A DNA stretch of 64,000 nucleotides, from positions 372,001 through 436,000 of the forward strand of contig NZ_PRDM01000005.1 of the NCBI RefSeq assembly GCF_015182285.1. The letters are read 5' to 3'. Every line of letters begins with the position of its first letter. Position 1 is the stretch's first letter. Below the pieces are notes generated by a model. It made no database searches and was not told where the DNA came from. It saw nothing but the letters and a program-made list of their open reading frames with translations. This document shows positions 1-7,470 of this stretch, in pieces. The DNA is from Flavobacterium hungaricum. GTDB lineage: Bacteria > Bacteroidota > Bacteroidia > Flavobacteriales > Flavobacteriaceae. The position numbers and the translations under genes are program-made.

Positions 1-453
1 AAAACCTGGCTTTAGGGAAAACCTATAGTACAAAAAGCCAACTAAAAACAAAACCAAAAACGGAGTCAAAGCAAACCCGAAAGTTTTGTACAATTCCATA
101 TGAAGTCTGATGTCAAAATACGTTTCATAAAGACTGTCCTTAGTTTTTAAATTAATCTTATTTAGTCTCTTATAAAAAATGTAAAGTTTCACCAAATAAT
201 ACACAGTCACTGACGTAAAAATACTGTAAAGCAAATAAAACGGAACGATCCATTTTGAAGGAAAGTCGAATAAAATTGGTGTGAAGCCCATTAAAACAAC
301 AGCTACTGACTGCCCAATTAATTCACCCTTCAAATTTTTTCGGATCTTATCCAAAGGCGTATTTGCCGATTGTATTTTTTCTAAATTATTTGGAACAACT
401 ACATTTTCAGTCTTTTCATTGTTCCATGCGTTTTGTATATCGTTAAAATCCAT
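1..453 (-). CDS. Membrane protein downstream of an ECF sigma factor (partial, C-terminus beyond window)
   Basis: The reading frame is open from an ATG at 453 to the window edge, giving the first 151 residues; the C-terminus lies outside. The N-terminus (MDFNDIQNAW) is a hydrophilic segment of about 40 residues, followed by hydrophobic segments near residues 46-64, 68-90 and 125-143, so this is an integral membrane protein. The start overlaps the 3' end of the sigma-factor gene by 11 bases, which implies translational coupling. A membrane protein coupled to an ECF sigma gene is often an anti-sigma factor or a stress-response partner, but no zinc-binding anti-sigma motif is visible. That role is inference from context only. 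Confidence 0.7.
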   Translation of the reverse strand, partial: MDFNDIQNAWNNEKTENVVVPNNLEKIQSANTPLDKIRKNLKGELIGQSVAVVLMGFTPILFDFPSKWIVPFYLLYSIFTSVTVYYLVKLYIFYKRLNKINLKTKDSLYETYFDIRLHMELYKTFGFALTPFLVLFLVGFLYYRFSLKPGF

Positions 454-946
454 ATCCTTGATTTTTAATAATTTCTTTTAATTTTTCTTTTGCTCTATTT
501 AATTTAACCCTGGCATTGCCCTCAGAAATTCCGAGATTATCCCCAATTTCTCTATGAGAAAAGCCTTCTAGCTGATAAAATATGATCGCTTTATCAATTT
601 TTTCAAGCTTTTGAACCGCTTTATAAAAATGCTCCAGCTGACTTTCTTTTATTGCCGAATCCCCTTCATCCTCTTTAATATTTTCTGAAGCTATTTCGTA
701 TTTATCAACCTTCTTCTTTTCTTTCTTCAAAAAAACAATGGCTGTATTTACCGCGACTCTGTACATCCAAGTCGAAAACTGGCTTTCATTTCTAAAAGTA
801 TCATACGATTTCCATAATTGGCAGACAATTTCCTGAAACAAATCCTGCTGATCATCATGATTGTCCATGTACATTTTAGAAACTTTGTAGAGAATCCCTT
901 TATGACTTTCTATCCGTTTTAAAAATTCTTGCTCTTTCTCTTTCAA
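443..946 (-). CDS. ECF-type RNA polymerase sigma factor (sigma-70 family)
   Basis: A 167-residue protein with the two-domain layout of extracytoplasmic-function sigma factors. Region 2 spans about residues 15-85, with DLFQEIVCQLWKSYDTF and the STWMYRVAVNTAI core-binding and -10 recognition segment. Region 4 spans about 105-160, with the helix-turn-helix GFSHREIGDNLGISEGNARVKLNRAKEKL. The linker is charged and lysine-rich. It would direct RNA polymerase to a dedicated promoter set, probably in response to envelope stress. It sits 7 bases after the TraB-like gene and overlaps the downstream membrane-protein gene, so the three look co-transcribed. The sequence does not show which signal or genes it controls. 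Confidence 0.92.
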   Translation of the reverse strand: MKEKEQEFLKRIESHKGILYKVSKMYMDNHDDQQDLFQEIVCQLWKSYDTFRNESQFSTWMYRVAVNTAIVFLKKEKKKVDKYEIASENIKEDEGDSAIKESQLEHFYKAVQKLEKIDKAIIFYQLEGFSHREIGDNLGISEGNARVKLNRAKEKLKEIIKNQGYGF

Positions 947-953
947 AATAAGT

Positions 954-1814
954 TTAGTTCAATACTGGTTTTACACTATACCCTGCTTTTCTTAACAAAT
1001 CAATTACTCCAAACTCACCTCCCAAATGTGCCGATCCCACTGCAAAAAAGACTGTTTCTTTCTCCATAAGTTCTGGCATAATTTTAATCCAGTTTAAATT
1101 TCTGTTGTCCAGAATTTCTTTTTTAGTTTTTTCGCTGGTTACTTTTTTATCTGTGATGATATCATACAAAGCATCAATGTTTTCTTTTTTATATTCCTCA
1201 ACTAATTTCGAAGTCGCTTCTTGATCCGATTCCTCAAGCATCTTAATCATTTCGTCATTAGAATAAGCGCCTTCTAAAATAGAAAATTGCGATTTCACTG
1301 TTTCTAAACCGCCAAAAGTCATGTTTTTCTTTTTCGCCTGTTCAATAAAATCCAATTCATAAAACTTAAGATCGGTACAGCCAAAGCTCTTCATTGATAT
1401 TAAACTCATAACGGTCATCATATTAAAACCATCTACCTGCTGCACTGTCATTCCCGAAGTACGTTTTAAAATCGCATCTAATTTAGTCAATTGCTCTGGA
1501 CTTAACTTTTTGCTCAAAGGTTCTTTACCCATGGCCAATTTTTGCATTTCTAACGTTTCTTTTGGATCAGCAAAATTGATTTCTAAAACCAATTTAGATG
1601 AAGCATCAAATGCTTTTTTGGTTTTTTCGGTGAGAAAATAATCTCCCGAGCAAATCATATGAACGGTTCCGTACAAGTAAGAAGGCTTTGATAATCCGTT
1701 TCCTGAAACTTCCCATAAAAGCGAATTTTCTAATTTTGGTGCATTTTGCGCTTTAGCAGTGATATTAAAAAAAAGTGCTGCTGCGATTACGATTGATTTG
1801 ATTGCATTTTTCAT
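954..1814 (-). CDS. TraB/GumN family secreted protein
   Basis: A 286-residue protein with a cleavable signal peptide (residues 1-22, ending TAKA-Q), so it is exported. The TraB/GumN family signature appears as LYGTVHM (GTVH at 49-52) and as VGSAHLGG near the C-terminus (about 258-266); an acidic LVLEINF segment lies between. In this family the GxxH motifs and conserved acidic residues are thought to form a metal-dependent hydrolase-like site, but bacterial members are poorly characterised. It is the gene immediately before the ECF sigma gene (7-base gap), so it may share its regulation. Family assignment is firm; the biochemical role is unknown. Confidence 0.88.
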   Translation of the reverse strand: MKNAIKSIVIAAALFFNITAKAQNAPKLENSLLWEVSGNGLSKPSYLYGTVHMICSGDYFLTEKTKKAFDASSKLVLEINFADPKETLEMQKLAMGKEPLSKKLSPEQLTKLDAILKRTSGMTVQQVDGFNMMTVMSLISMKSFGCTDLKFYELDFIEQAKKKNMTFGGLETVKSQFSILEGAYSNDEMIKMLEESDQEATSKLVEEYKKENIDALYDIITDKKVTSEKTKKEILDNRNLNWIKIMPELMEKETVFFAVGSAHLGGEFGVIDLLRKAGYSVKPVLN

Positions 1815-1862
1815 TTTGTTGATTGATTTAAGTTGCTGATTTGATTGATTTCTTTTTGATGA

Positions 1863-2057
1863 TTAAAACTCCTTTTTAGATTTGTTATATTTATTTCGCT
1901 GCTCTGAAGCCACAATTGCTGCTATCACACAGACACCAATAACAAATCCCACGAACTTGATTAAAAAGTAACTTAGAAAGCCTACTAAAAATCCTATTGA
2001 AGTGTAAAGAATAATTTTAAAAATGTTTTCTACTGATGAAGTTGATTTTGTTTTCAT
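1863..2057 (-). CDS. Small two-helix membrane protein
   Basis: A 64-residue ORF with a basic start (MKTKSTSS), two adjacent hydrophobic stretches (about residues 13-33 and 34-51) and a charged C-terminus (EQRNKYNKSKKEF). It lies 48 bases upstream of the TraB-like gene on the same strand and is probably the first gene of the sigma-factor transcript. I do not recognise a named family. Small membrane proteins of this kind are common beside envelope-stress regulators, but no function can be assigned. Confidence 0.6.
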   Translation of the reverse strand: MKTKSTSSVENIFKIILYTSIGFLVGFLSYFLIKFVGFVIGVCVIAAIVASEQRNKYNKSKKEF

Positions 2058-2441
2058 AATTGTTTGGTTTTATTTGATTACGACTCGTAAGTAATCGAAC
2101 AATCAAAACGTTACAAAAAAAATTAAAACTTTTTTAAAAAGTGAGGAAATATAAAGCTTAGCGAGAGAATTTTTTACTTCAAATTAATTACCACAGAGAT
2201 TCAAAAAGTAAAAACACAAAGACACAGTAAATTAACTTTTGAGAATCTTTGCCGAATTTTAGCGAAGCTTTTGGTATAAAATCAAACATAAATACTATCC
2301 GCCTTAAGCATTCAAAAATCAGCCAATTTAAGAGCTATATTGACCTAAATGCAAAAAACCGGAGCATTCATAGCTTTGCATTATTTTTCGCCTTTAAAAA
2401 TCTAAAAAAGAAGCAGGTTTTAAACCTGCTTCTTCAAATTG
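2058..2441. other. Intergenic stretch, no gene supported
   Basis: This 384-base gap separates the sigma-factor operon (starting at 2057) from the end of the NmrA-like gene at 2442. It holds an AT-rich leader, a decayed repeat-like string at about 2190-2228 of the 'cacagagattc...cacaaagacacag' kind seen elsewhere in the window, and a minus-strand terminator at 2404-2435. A plus-strand frame at 2249-2458 runs through the terminator hairpin and has no recognisable protein, so it is not called. Confidence 0.6.
2404..2435 (-). terminator. Rho-independent terminator of the NmrA-like gene
   Basis: Read on the minus strand, a perfect stem (AAGAAGCAGGTTT / AAACCTGCTTCTT) is followed by a T-run. It lies just after the stop codon at 2442. 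Confidence 0.85.
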
Positions 2442-3080
2442 TTATTCTCCTGCTATAAATGGCGCTTGTTTTATAAAAATAGACTCTTCTAATACCTTAA
2501 TCATAAAACGGGTAATAGCTGTCGCTGCAATTCTCTCGCCAAGACAATCTTCCAAACTTATCAAAATTTTAGATGAAGGAACATTAAAGTCTATGAACGG
2601 TACACGAACTAGAGTCCAATCAATATTACTTTCAACTAAAGCATCATAAGCCTTCTGACGATCTTCTTGAATTTCTGGAAAATTAGTCTTCATGTAATTA
2701 GTCGCAGAAATTGTTATATCGCTTTTTTTATCAAATGGCGTATCAACGTTTAAACCCGCCAGCAGAATATATCTTTTAATTGCATATTCTTTCATGACTT
2801 TAAGAATATTTCCTGTTGCTTTCAAAGCTGTTAAAGGTTCATTTTGACGCTGTCCTAAAGTACTAATAGCAACATCACAATCTTTCAATAAATCTCGGAT
2901 ACAATTCATCTCAAGAGCATCTCCTTTGACAATTTCTATTTTAGGATTTTGAATGGAAAAATTTTCAGGATTTCGAAGTAACACTTTTAAATCAAATCCT
3001 TTTTCTAATAATTGGCGAACAAGATGATTTCCTGTTCTGCCATTACCGCCAAGTACGGCAACTTTTTGTATATTTTTCAT
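2442..3080 (-). CDS. NAD(P)-binding NmrA-like / atypical SDR oxidoreductase
   Basis: A 212-residue single-domain Rossmann protein. The dinucleotide-binding motif GGNGRTGNHLVRQL (GxxGxxG at about 11-17) opens the sequence. It is followed by KVLLRNPENF at the second strand and VKGDALE, the usual atypical-SDR layout, then STLGQ and YILLAGL segments. The YxxxK catalytic pair of classical SDRs is not obvious, which fits NmrA/SDR_a5-like proteins that bind NAD(P) for redox sensing or act on unknown substrates. It is monocistronic: its own terminator lies at 2404-2435. A large structured inverted repeat sits immediately upstream of its start codon. Confidence 0.85.
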   Translation of the reverse strand: MKNIQKVAVLGGNGRTGNHLVRQLLEKGFDLKVLLRNPENFSIQNPKIEIVKGDALEMNCIRDLLKDCDVAISTLGQRQNEPLTALKATGNILKVMKEYAIKRYILLAGLNVDTPFDKKSDITISATNYMKTNFPEIQEDRQKAYDALVESNIDWTLVRVPFIDFNVPSSKILISLEDCLGERIAATAITRFMIKVLEESIFIKQAPFIAGE

Positions 3081-3082
3081 AT

Positions 3083-3194
3083 AATCTCTTTATAAAATTT
3101 TGACATAAAAATTTTTGCTTCTTTATCGACGAAGAAGCAAAATATAAAAGCTTACTGAGCTTTTACAAATGATCAAATATTTTATAAAGAGATT
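3083..3194. repeat. 112-bp three-stem palindromic element, also the NmrA-like gene leader
   Basis: The outer arms are perfect 16-base inverted repeats: AATCTCTTTATAAAAT at 3083-3098 and its complement at 3179-3194. Two perfect hairpins lie inside: an 11-bp stem at 3113-3123/3132-3142 (TTTTGCTTCTT/AAGAAGCAAAA) and AAAAGCT/AGCTTTT at 3146-3164. As minus-strand RNA this would fold into a three-way junction ending 2 bases before the ATG at 3080. It could be a palindromic repeat element or a structured 5' UTR. Confidence 0.75.
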
Positions 3195-3219
3195 TTAATA
3201 CTTCAAAAATAATAAAATA

Positions 3220-3250
3220 AAAAAAAGCCAGACAGTATTTGTCCAGCTTT
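3220..3250 (-). terminator. Terminator of the small secreted-protein gene
   Basis: On the minus strand, AGCTGGACA pairs with TGTCTGGCT (two G-U pairs) and is followed by a long T-run. It lies 34 bases after the stop at 3284. Confidence 0.75.
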
Positions 3251-3283
3251 AACTTATTTCTTAAAATCTAAATTATTCAAAAA

Positions 3284-3556
3284 CTAATTAACTGTATAAG
3301 TTACAGTATTACTTGTGGCACTTTTAATAATGTATTGTGTAGTAGCAGGATATCCGCGATTAGCAAGATCACGTTCAACCGCTGTAAGTGGCGACTCACA
3401 ACAAACTCCTAGCCACGGAGCTGTATATGTTGGCCCAAAAACAACTTCAATCCCTTCTTGATTGTCGATAGAAGCTTTAGTAATATCATTAGAACCAAAA
3501 GACATAGTTCCAAAACCTAATGCCGTTAACAGCATTCCTAAAAATACTTTTTTCAT
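3284..3556 (-). CDS. Small secreted protein of unknown function
   Basis: A 90-residue protein with a clear signal peptide (MKKVFLGMLLTALGFGTMSFG, cleavage near residue 22). The mature part is about 68 residues and carries one vicinal cysteine pair (GVCCES). There is a hydrophobic/aromatic segment (YTAPWLG) and a threonine-rich C-terminus (SATSNTVTYTVN). I do not recognise the family; it resembles the many small exported proteins of Flavobacterium with no assigned role. The gene stands alone, with a good -7 box at 3586-3593 and its own terminator, so it is very probably expressed as a single cistron. Confidence 0.7.
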   Translation of the reverse strand: MKKVFLGMLLTALGFGTMSFGSNDITKASIDNQEGIEVVFGPTYTAPWLGVCCESPLTAVERDLANRGYPATTQYIIKSATSNTVTYTVN

Positions 3557-3585
3557 AATTACTTTGTTTTTTGTTAATATACTTA

Positions 3586-3618
3586 CAAATATATTTAAGA
3601 CAAAGTAAAATGCTACAA
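3586..3618 (-). promoter_or_regulatory. Bacteroidota-type promoter of the small secreted protein
   Basis: On the minus strand the -7 box is TATATTTG (3586-3593), an exact TAnnTTTG, with a TTG at 3616-3618 spaced 22 bases upstream. The predicted start lies about 23 bases before the ATG at 3556. Confidence 0.6.
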
Positions 3619-3686
3619 CATTTTTAAGTGGTTATTTTGGTTTCTTGTTAATTTTATGAAAGATCTCAGGCATTTTGGTATTACAA

Positions 3687-3716
3687 AAAAAGCCAGACAA
3701 TACTGTCTGGCTTTTA
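3687..3716 (-). terminator. Terminator of atpDC
   Basis: A perfect hairpin (AAAGCCAGACA / TGTCTGGCTTT) with T-runs lies 20 bases after the atpC stop. Its stem sequence closely resembles the terminator at 3220-3250. Confidence 0.85.
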
Positions 3717-3735
3717 AAAATATTCTGTAATTGTT

Positions 3736-4017
3736 TTAGTCAACTAATACAATTATTTTATTGTTTTTCATTTCGATAGTTCCTGAAGTAATCTCCAAAG
3801 TATAGGTTTGGTCATTTACTTTCGTGAATTTATCTGCGGCCTCTTTAGAAAAATCAAAGCTTGGTGCTGCGATTTTAATAGTTCCTTTTTCTAAAATAGA
3901 AACGATCGGCGCGTGGTGATTCAAAATCTGAAAGCTTCCATCAACTCCTGGTAAAGTAACTGATGTTACTTCTCCTGAAAATAATTTAGCTTCTGGTGAT
4001 ACTATTTCTAAAATCAT
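3736..4017 (-). CDS. atpC: F1F0 ATP synthase epsilon subunit
   Basis: A 93-residue protein matching the N-terminal beta-sandwich of the F1 epsilon subunit: MILEIVSPEAKLFSGEV, then LPGVDGSFQILNHHAPIVSIL and the strand LEITSGTIEMKNNKIIVLVD. The usual C-terminal helical hairpin (about 45 residues) is absent; the protein stops right after the sandwich, as in many Bacteroidota. It packs against gamma in the central stalk. The regulatory C-terminal helices that inhibit ATP hydrolysis in other bacteria cannot operate here. It follows atpD after 82 bases and shares the terminator at 3687-3716. Confidence 0.95.
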   Translation of the reverse strand: MILEIVSPEAKLFSGEVTSVTLPGVDGSFQILNHHAPIVSILEKGTIKIAAPSFDFSKEAADKFTKVNDQTYTLEITSGTIEMKNNKIIVLVD

Positions 4018-4099
4018 ATTTTTTAAGTTAGAAGTTATTTGTTAAAAGTTAAAAGTTACGAAACGTATAACCTTTAACTTCTAACTTTTAACTTTATTT
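4018..4099. repeat. Imperfect palindrome of AACTTTTAAC-type repeats between atpD and atpC
   Basis: The 82-base spacer consists almost entirely of alternating 'gttaaaagtt' and 'aacttttaac' blocks around a central 'acgaaacgtat'. The transcript would form a long irregular hairpin between the two cistrons. It may tune the relative amount of beta (3 per complex) and epsilon (1 per complex), but this is inference. Confidence 0.5.
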
Positions 4100-5611
4100 T
4101 TATGCTTCAGCTAACATTTTCTCTCCAGCTTCGATTGCATCTTGAATCGAACCTTTTAAGTTGAAAGCAGCTTCTGGAAGGTGATCTAACTCACCATCAA
4201 TAATCATATTGAATCCTTTGATAGTATCTTTAATATCAACCAATACACCTGGGATACCTGTAAATTGCTCTGCTACGTGGAATGGCTGAGACAAGAAACG
4301 TTGTACACGACGTGCTCTTGATACAGCAAGTTTATCATCTTCTGATAACTCCTCCATACCTAAGATCGCGATGATATCTTGTAATTGTTTGTATTTTTGA
4401 AGAATTTCTTTTACTCTTTGTGCACAGTTATAGTGCTCATCTCCTAAGATATGAGGAGTCAAAATTCTTGAAGTAGAATCTAACGGGTCAACCGCAGGAT
4501 AGATACCTAACTCAGCAATTTTACGAGACAATACTGTTGTTGCATCTAAGTGCGCGAAAGTTGTTGCCGGTGCCGGGTCAGTTAAATCATCCGCAGGAAC
4601 GTAAACCGCCTGTACAGATGTAATAGATCCTTTGTTTGTAGAAGTAATACGCTCTTGCATAGCTCCCATCTCTGTTGCCAATGTTGGCTGGTAACCTACT
4701 GCAGAAGGCATACGTCCTAAAAGTGCTGATACCTCAGAACCTGCTTGTGTAAAACGGAAGATATTATCAACGAAGAATAATACATCTTTACCTTGATCAG
4801 ATCCAGCTCCATCACGGAAATACTCAGCGATAGATAATCCTGAAAGTGCCACACGTGCACGAGCTCCAGGCGGCTCATTCATTTGTCCGAAAACGAAAGT
4901 CGCTTTAGAATCTCTCATTCCCGGCATATCTACTTTAGATAAATCCCATCCTCCATTTTCCATAGAGTGCATGAAATCATCACCGTATTTAATAATTCCT
5001 GACTCTAACATCTCACGAAGTAAGTCATTCCCTTCACGTGTTCTTTCTCCTACTCCTGCGAATACTGAAAGTCCACCGTGACCTTTTGCGATATTGTTGA
5101 TCAACTCCTGAATCAATACTGTTTTACCAACACCAGCACCACCAAACAATCCAATTTTACCTCCTTTTGCATAAGGCTCGATCAAATCGATTACTTTGAT
5201 ACCTGTAAATAAAACTTCAGATGAAGTTGATAAATCTTCGAATCTTGGAGCTTGTCTGTGAATTGGCAGACCATTTTCTCCAGTTTTTGGCAAGTTTCCT
5301 AAACCGTCAATTGCATCTCCTACAACATTAAATAATCTTCCATATACATCTGGACCGATTGGCATTTGGATTGGATTACCAGTTCCAACTACTTCATATC
5401 CTCTCGACAAACCGTCTGTAGAGTCCATAGAGATTGTACGAACAGTATTTTCTCCAATGTGAGATTGTACTTCTAGAACTAAAATAGTTCCGTCTTTTTT
5501 ATTGACTTCTAGAGAATCATAAATTTTTGGAAGTTCAACATCTTTACCGTTGAAAACTACGTCAACTACTGGTCCAATGATTTGAGCAACTTTTCCTATT
5601 ACTTTTGACAT
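4100..5611 (-). CDS. atpD: F1F0 ATP synthase beta subunit
   Basis: A 503-residue catalytic F1 subunit. The P-loop GGAGVGKT is at residues 157-164, the catalytic glutamate is in GVGERTREG (about 189), and the signature PAVDPLDSTSR and the C-terminal EELSEDD (DELSEED-loop equivalent) are present. The protein hydrolyses or synthesises ATP in the alpha3beta3 hexamer. Only atpD and atpC are here; the genes for a, c, b, delta, alpha and gamma must be elsewhere, which is the usual split arrangement in Flavobacteria. Codons use strong, optimised-looking choices, as expected for a highly expressed gene. Confidence 0.98.
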   Translation of the reverse strand: MSKVIGKVAQIIGPVVDVVFNGKDVELPKIYDSLEVNKKDGTILVLEVQSHIGENTVRTISMDSTDGLSRGYEVVGTGNPIQMPIGPDVYGRLFNVVGDAIDGLGNLPKTGENGLPIHRQAPRFEDLSTSSEVLFTGIKVIDLIEPYAKGGKIGLFGGAGVGKTVLIQELINNIAKGHGGLSVFAGVGERTREGNDLLREMLESGIIKYGDDFMHSMENGGWDLSKVDMPGMRDSKATFVFGQMNEPPGARARVALSGLSIAEYFRDGAGSDQGKDVLFFVDNIFRFTQAGSEVSALLGRMPSAVGYQPTLATEMGAMQERITSTNKGSITSVQAVYVPADDLTDPAPATTFAHLDATTVLSRKIAELGIYPAVDPLDSTSRILTPHILGDEHYNCAQRVKEILQKYKQLQDIIAILGMEELSEDDKLAVSRARRVQRFLSQPFHVAEQFTGIPGVLVDIKDTIKGFNMIIDGELDHLPEAAFNLKGSIQDAIEAGEKMLAEA

Positions 5612-5672
5612 TACTTATGTGTTTATTAAATAGCTATTTAGGTTTATCGAAAATACCTCTTTTTTCAGAGCG

Positions 5673-5680
5673 CAAAGATA
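5673..5680 (-). promoter_or_regulatory. Promoter -7 box of atpDC
   Basis: TATCTTTG on the minus strand is an exact TAnnTTTG. The predicted start is about 55 bases upstream of the atpD ATG at 5611. Confidence 0.65.
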
Positions 5681-5790
5681 ATTTTTTAAAATATAAAATC
5701 AATTTTTTTTTCATAAAAAATAGCATGATTTTGTTTGATTCATAAAACTTACCCGAAAAATAACCAAAACAGCATTTTTTTTATTAAAAG

Positions 5791-5826
5791 AAAAAACCGC
5801 TGCATTTTAAAAATGAGCGGTTTTTT
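5791..5826 (-). terminator. Terminator of the TonB receptor / SGNH operon
   Basis: On the minus strand the stem AAAAAACCGCT(CAT) / (ATG)C(A)GCGGTTTTTT ends in a T-run, about 20 bases after the SGNH stop at 5848. Its position fits the end of the two-gene operon. Confidence 0.8.
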
Positions 5827-5847
5827 ATAACTTTAAAGCATCTCTTT

Positions 5848-7422
5848 TTATGGAAGTGTTGCCGGATATTGGATTGGATAAATACCTAAATCAACATGAC
5901 GAAGTGTAGCACCATACTTTGCATTAATTGCATCGATAAAAACATTAGCAATCAACCCATAACCTCTTGCGCTTGGGTGAACTCCATCTAAAGAGAACGC
6001 TCCGCCTGTTGCAAAAGAAGAACTCATTGTAAAATTTCCAAATCTAATTCCTCCGTTTGCCAATTGTGTTAAAGTTGCTTTTGTATTCACAAACGCCAGG
6101 CCTTTTTCTTTAGCTGCCGCCTCGATTGTTACATTATACGCATCTGTCGCTTTTTTGATTTCCGCAATTTCCGTTGGGATTAACACATGTTTATCTTGTA
6201 AAGGATAAGAGATTCCAAATGCGTTTAATGGCGCTGGAGGTGCCATTCCAATTCCAGAATTAGCCGCCGTTGGCGCTGTTCCAATATCTGCTCTTGTAGT
6301 CAACACTACTAAATCAGTAGCTTTAGCTTGTCTCGCTTGTCCAAAAACAGCCCCATAAAAAGCAGCTGTCTGCGCCCCCACTAGTGGCGTAAATTCAGTA
6401 ATTAAACCCACAGTCAAATTCTCAAGAGACTCATCTTTTATCAACATAGGACTCGCGCCAGTTTCTGAAAGAAGGTTAATTCTATCCCCAGCACCCAACT
6501 TAGTCAAAACTAATTTCAAAGGACCATAAAGCTGTGTGTTAAGAAGTTTAATTGTAGCCACACCTACAGCTTCATTATTTTTTCCAATCAATTTAGGAGT
6601 AAGAGGATTGTACGGAACAGTTGTAAAATGAGGCAAAGCCGTAATATACGGCAAATTAGCCACAACTCCTTTTGCACCTTTCGCAGTCAAAGAAGTCACT
6701 AACCCCCCGTATACATTTGCAAAAACCGCTGGATCTGTAATATCATTTGATCCGTAAGTCGCAGGATTCGGATTTCCTGTCTGATCTTTCCCGGTTCCTC
6801 CAGAAGTTGCATAAGCCAAAACATCATTTCCTCCAATAAACAAAGAGAAAAAAGTCGGATCCTGCGCCAAAGCATCAGCCAAAACTGTTGTTGAAGGCGT
6901 ACTTGCAAATCTTGCAAAATACGGATTCGCCGCTCCAGTCGCTACTCCAGCTACATTACCATAGTTTGCAGCCAGTAAATGAAAACTTTTTGCCCCAGGA
7001 ACACCTAAGTTATTAAATGTACCTGTAAGACGAGCCGTTATCTCTGTTGTTGGTTTTCCTTGAACATTTGTTGGAGTCTGAGTTTCTCCAACAAAATAAA
7101 GACGTGTTCCGGCAACAACATTTCCACCTAACAACAAACCTCCAATATTATCATTCATTAATGGCTGCGTAAAAGATCCTCCTCCAGCAGCAACAAATTG
7201 CTGTGACAAAATATTTGGATACGAATTCTCCTGTCCTTTCTTAAATAATGCATTATCACTATATCCCGCCGCAAAAGAATCACCAAGTGCAATATATTTT
7301 GTAAATACAGCAGAGCCCGGCGTTACTGGAACTTCTGCCTGTGCATCATTATTATCATCATTATTACAAGCAGCCATAACGGTTAAAGAAACCAATAAAA
7401 GCCATTTTATATTTTTTTTCAT
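5848..7422 (-). CDS. SGNH/GDSL-family hydrolase lipoprotein
   Basis: A 524-residue lipoprotein: the signal peptide ends in MAAC, with Cys19 as the lipidation site, followed by an Asp/Asn-rich stretch typical of surface lipoproteins in this phylum. The SGNH catalytic blocks are all visible: block I IALGDSFAAG (GDS 47-49, nucleophile Ser49), block III GGND (198-200) and block V DGVHPS (Asp479, His482). The enzyme should cleave ester bonds in lipids or acylated glycans at the cell surface. It lies 48 bases after the TonB-dependent receptor in the same transcript. This suggests that hydrolysis and uptake of one substrate are linked; the substrate is not evident. At 524 residues it is longer than typical GDSL enzymes (about 200-300), with an inserted middle region. 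Confidence 0.9.
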   Translation of the reverse strand: MKKNIKWLLLVSLTVMAACNNDDNNDAQAEVPVTPGSAVFTKYIALGDSFAAGYSDNALFKKGQENSYPNILSQQFVAAGGGSFTQPLMNDNIGGLLLGGNVVAGTRLYFVGETQTPTNVQGKPTTEITARLTGTFNNLGVPGAKSFHLLAANYGNVAGVATGAANPYFARFASTPSTTVLADALAQDPTFFSLFIGGNDVLAYATSGGTGKDQTGNPNPATYGSNDITDPAVFANVYGGLVTSLTAKGAKGVVANLPYITALPHFTTVPYNPLTPKLIGKNNEAVGVATIKLLNTQLYGPLKLVLTKLGAGDRINLLSETGASPMLIKDESLENLTVGLITEFTPLVGAQTAAFYGAVFGQARQAKATDLVVLTTRADIGTAPTAANSGIGMAPPAPLNAFGISYPLQDKHVLIPTEIAEIKKATDAYNVTIEAAAKEKGLAFVNTKATLTQLANGGIRFGNFTMSSSFATGGAFSLDGVHPSARGYGLIANVFIDAINAKYGATLRHVDLGIYPIQYPATLP

Positions 7423-7470
7423 CTTAATACTTTTTAAAATTATAACCTTTTCATTTCCATTACAAATCCA

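Noticed and set aside
2249..2458. Plus-strand 69-codon frame
   Set aside because: It runs through a rho-independent terminator and the end of the NmrA-like gene, with no recognisable features.
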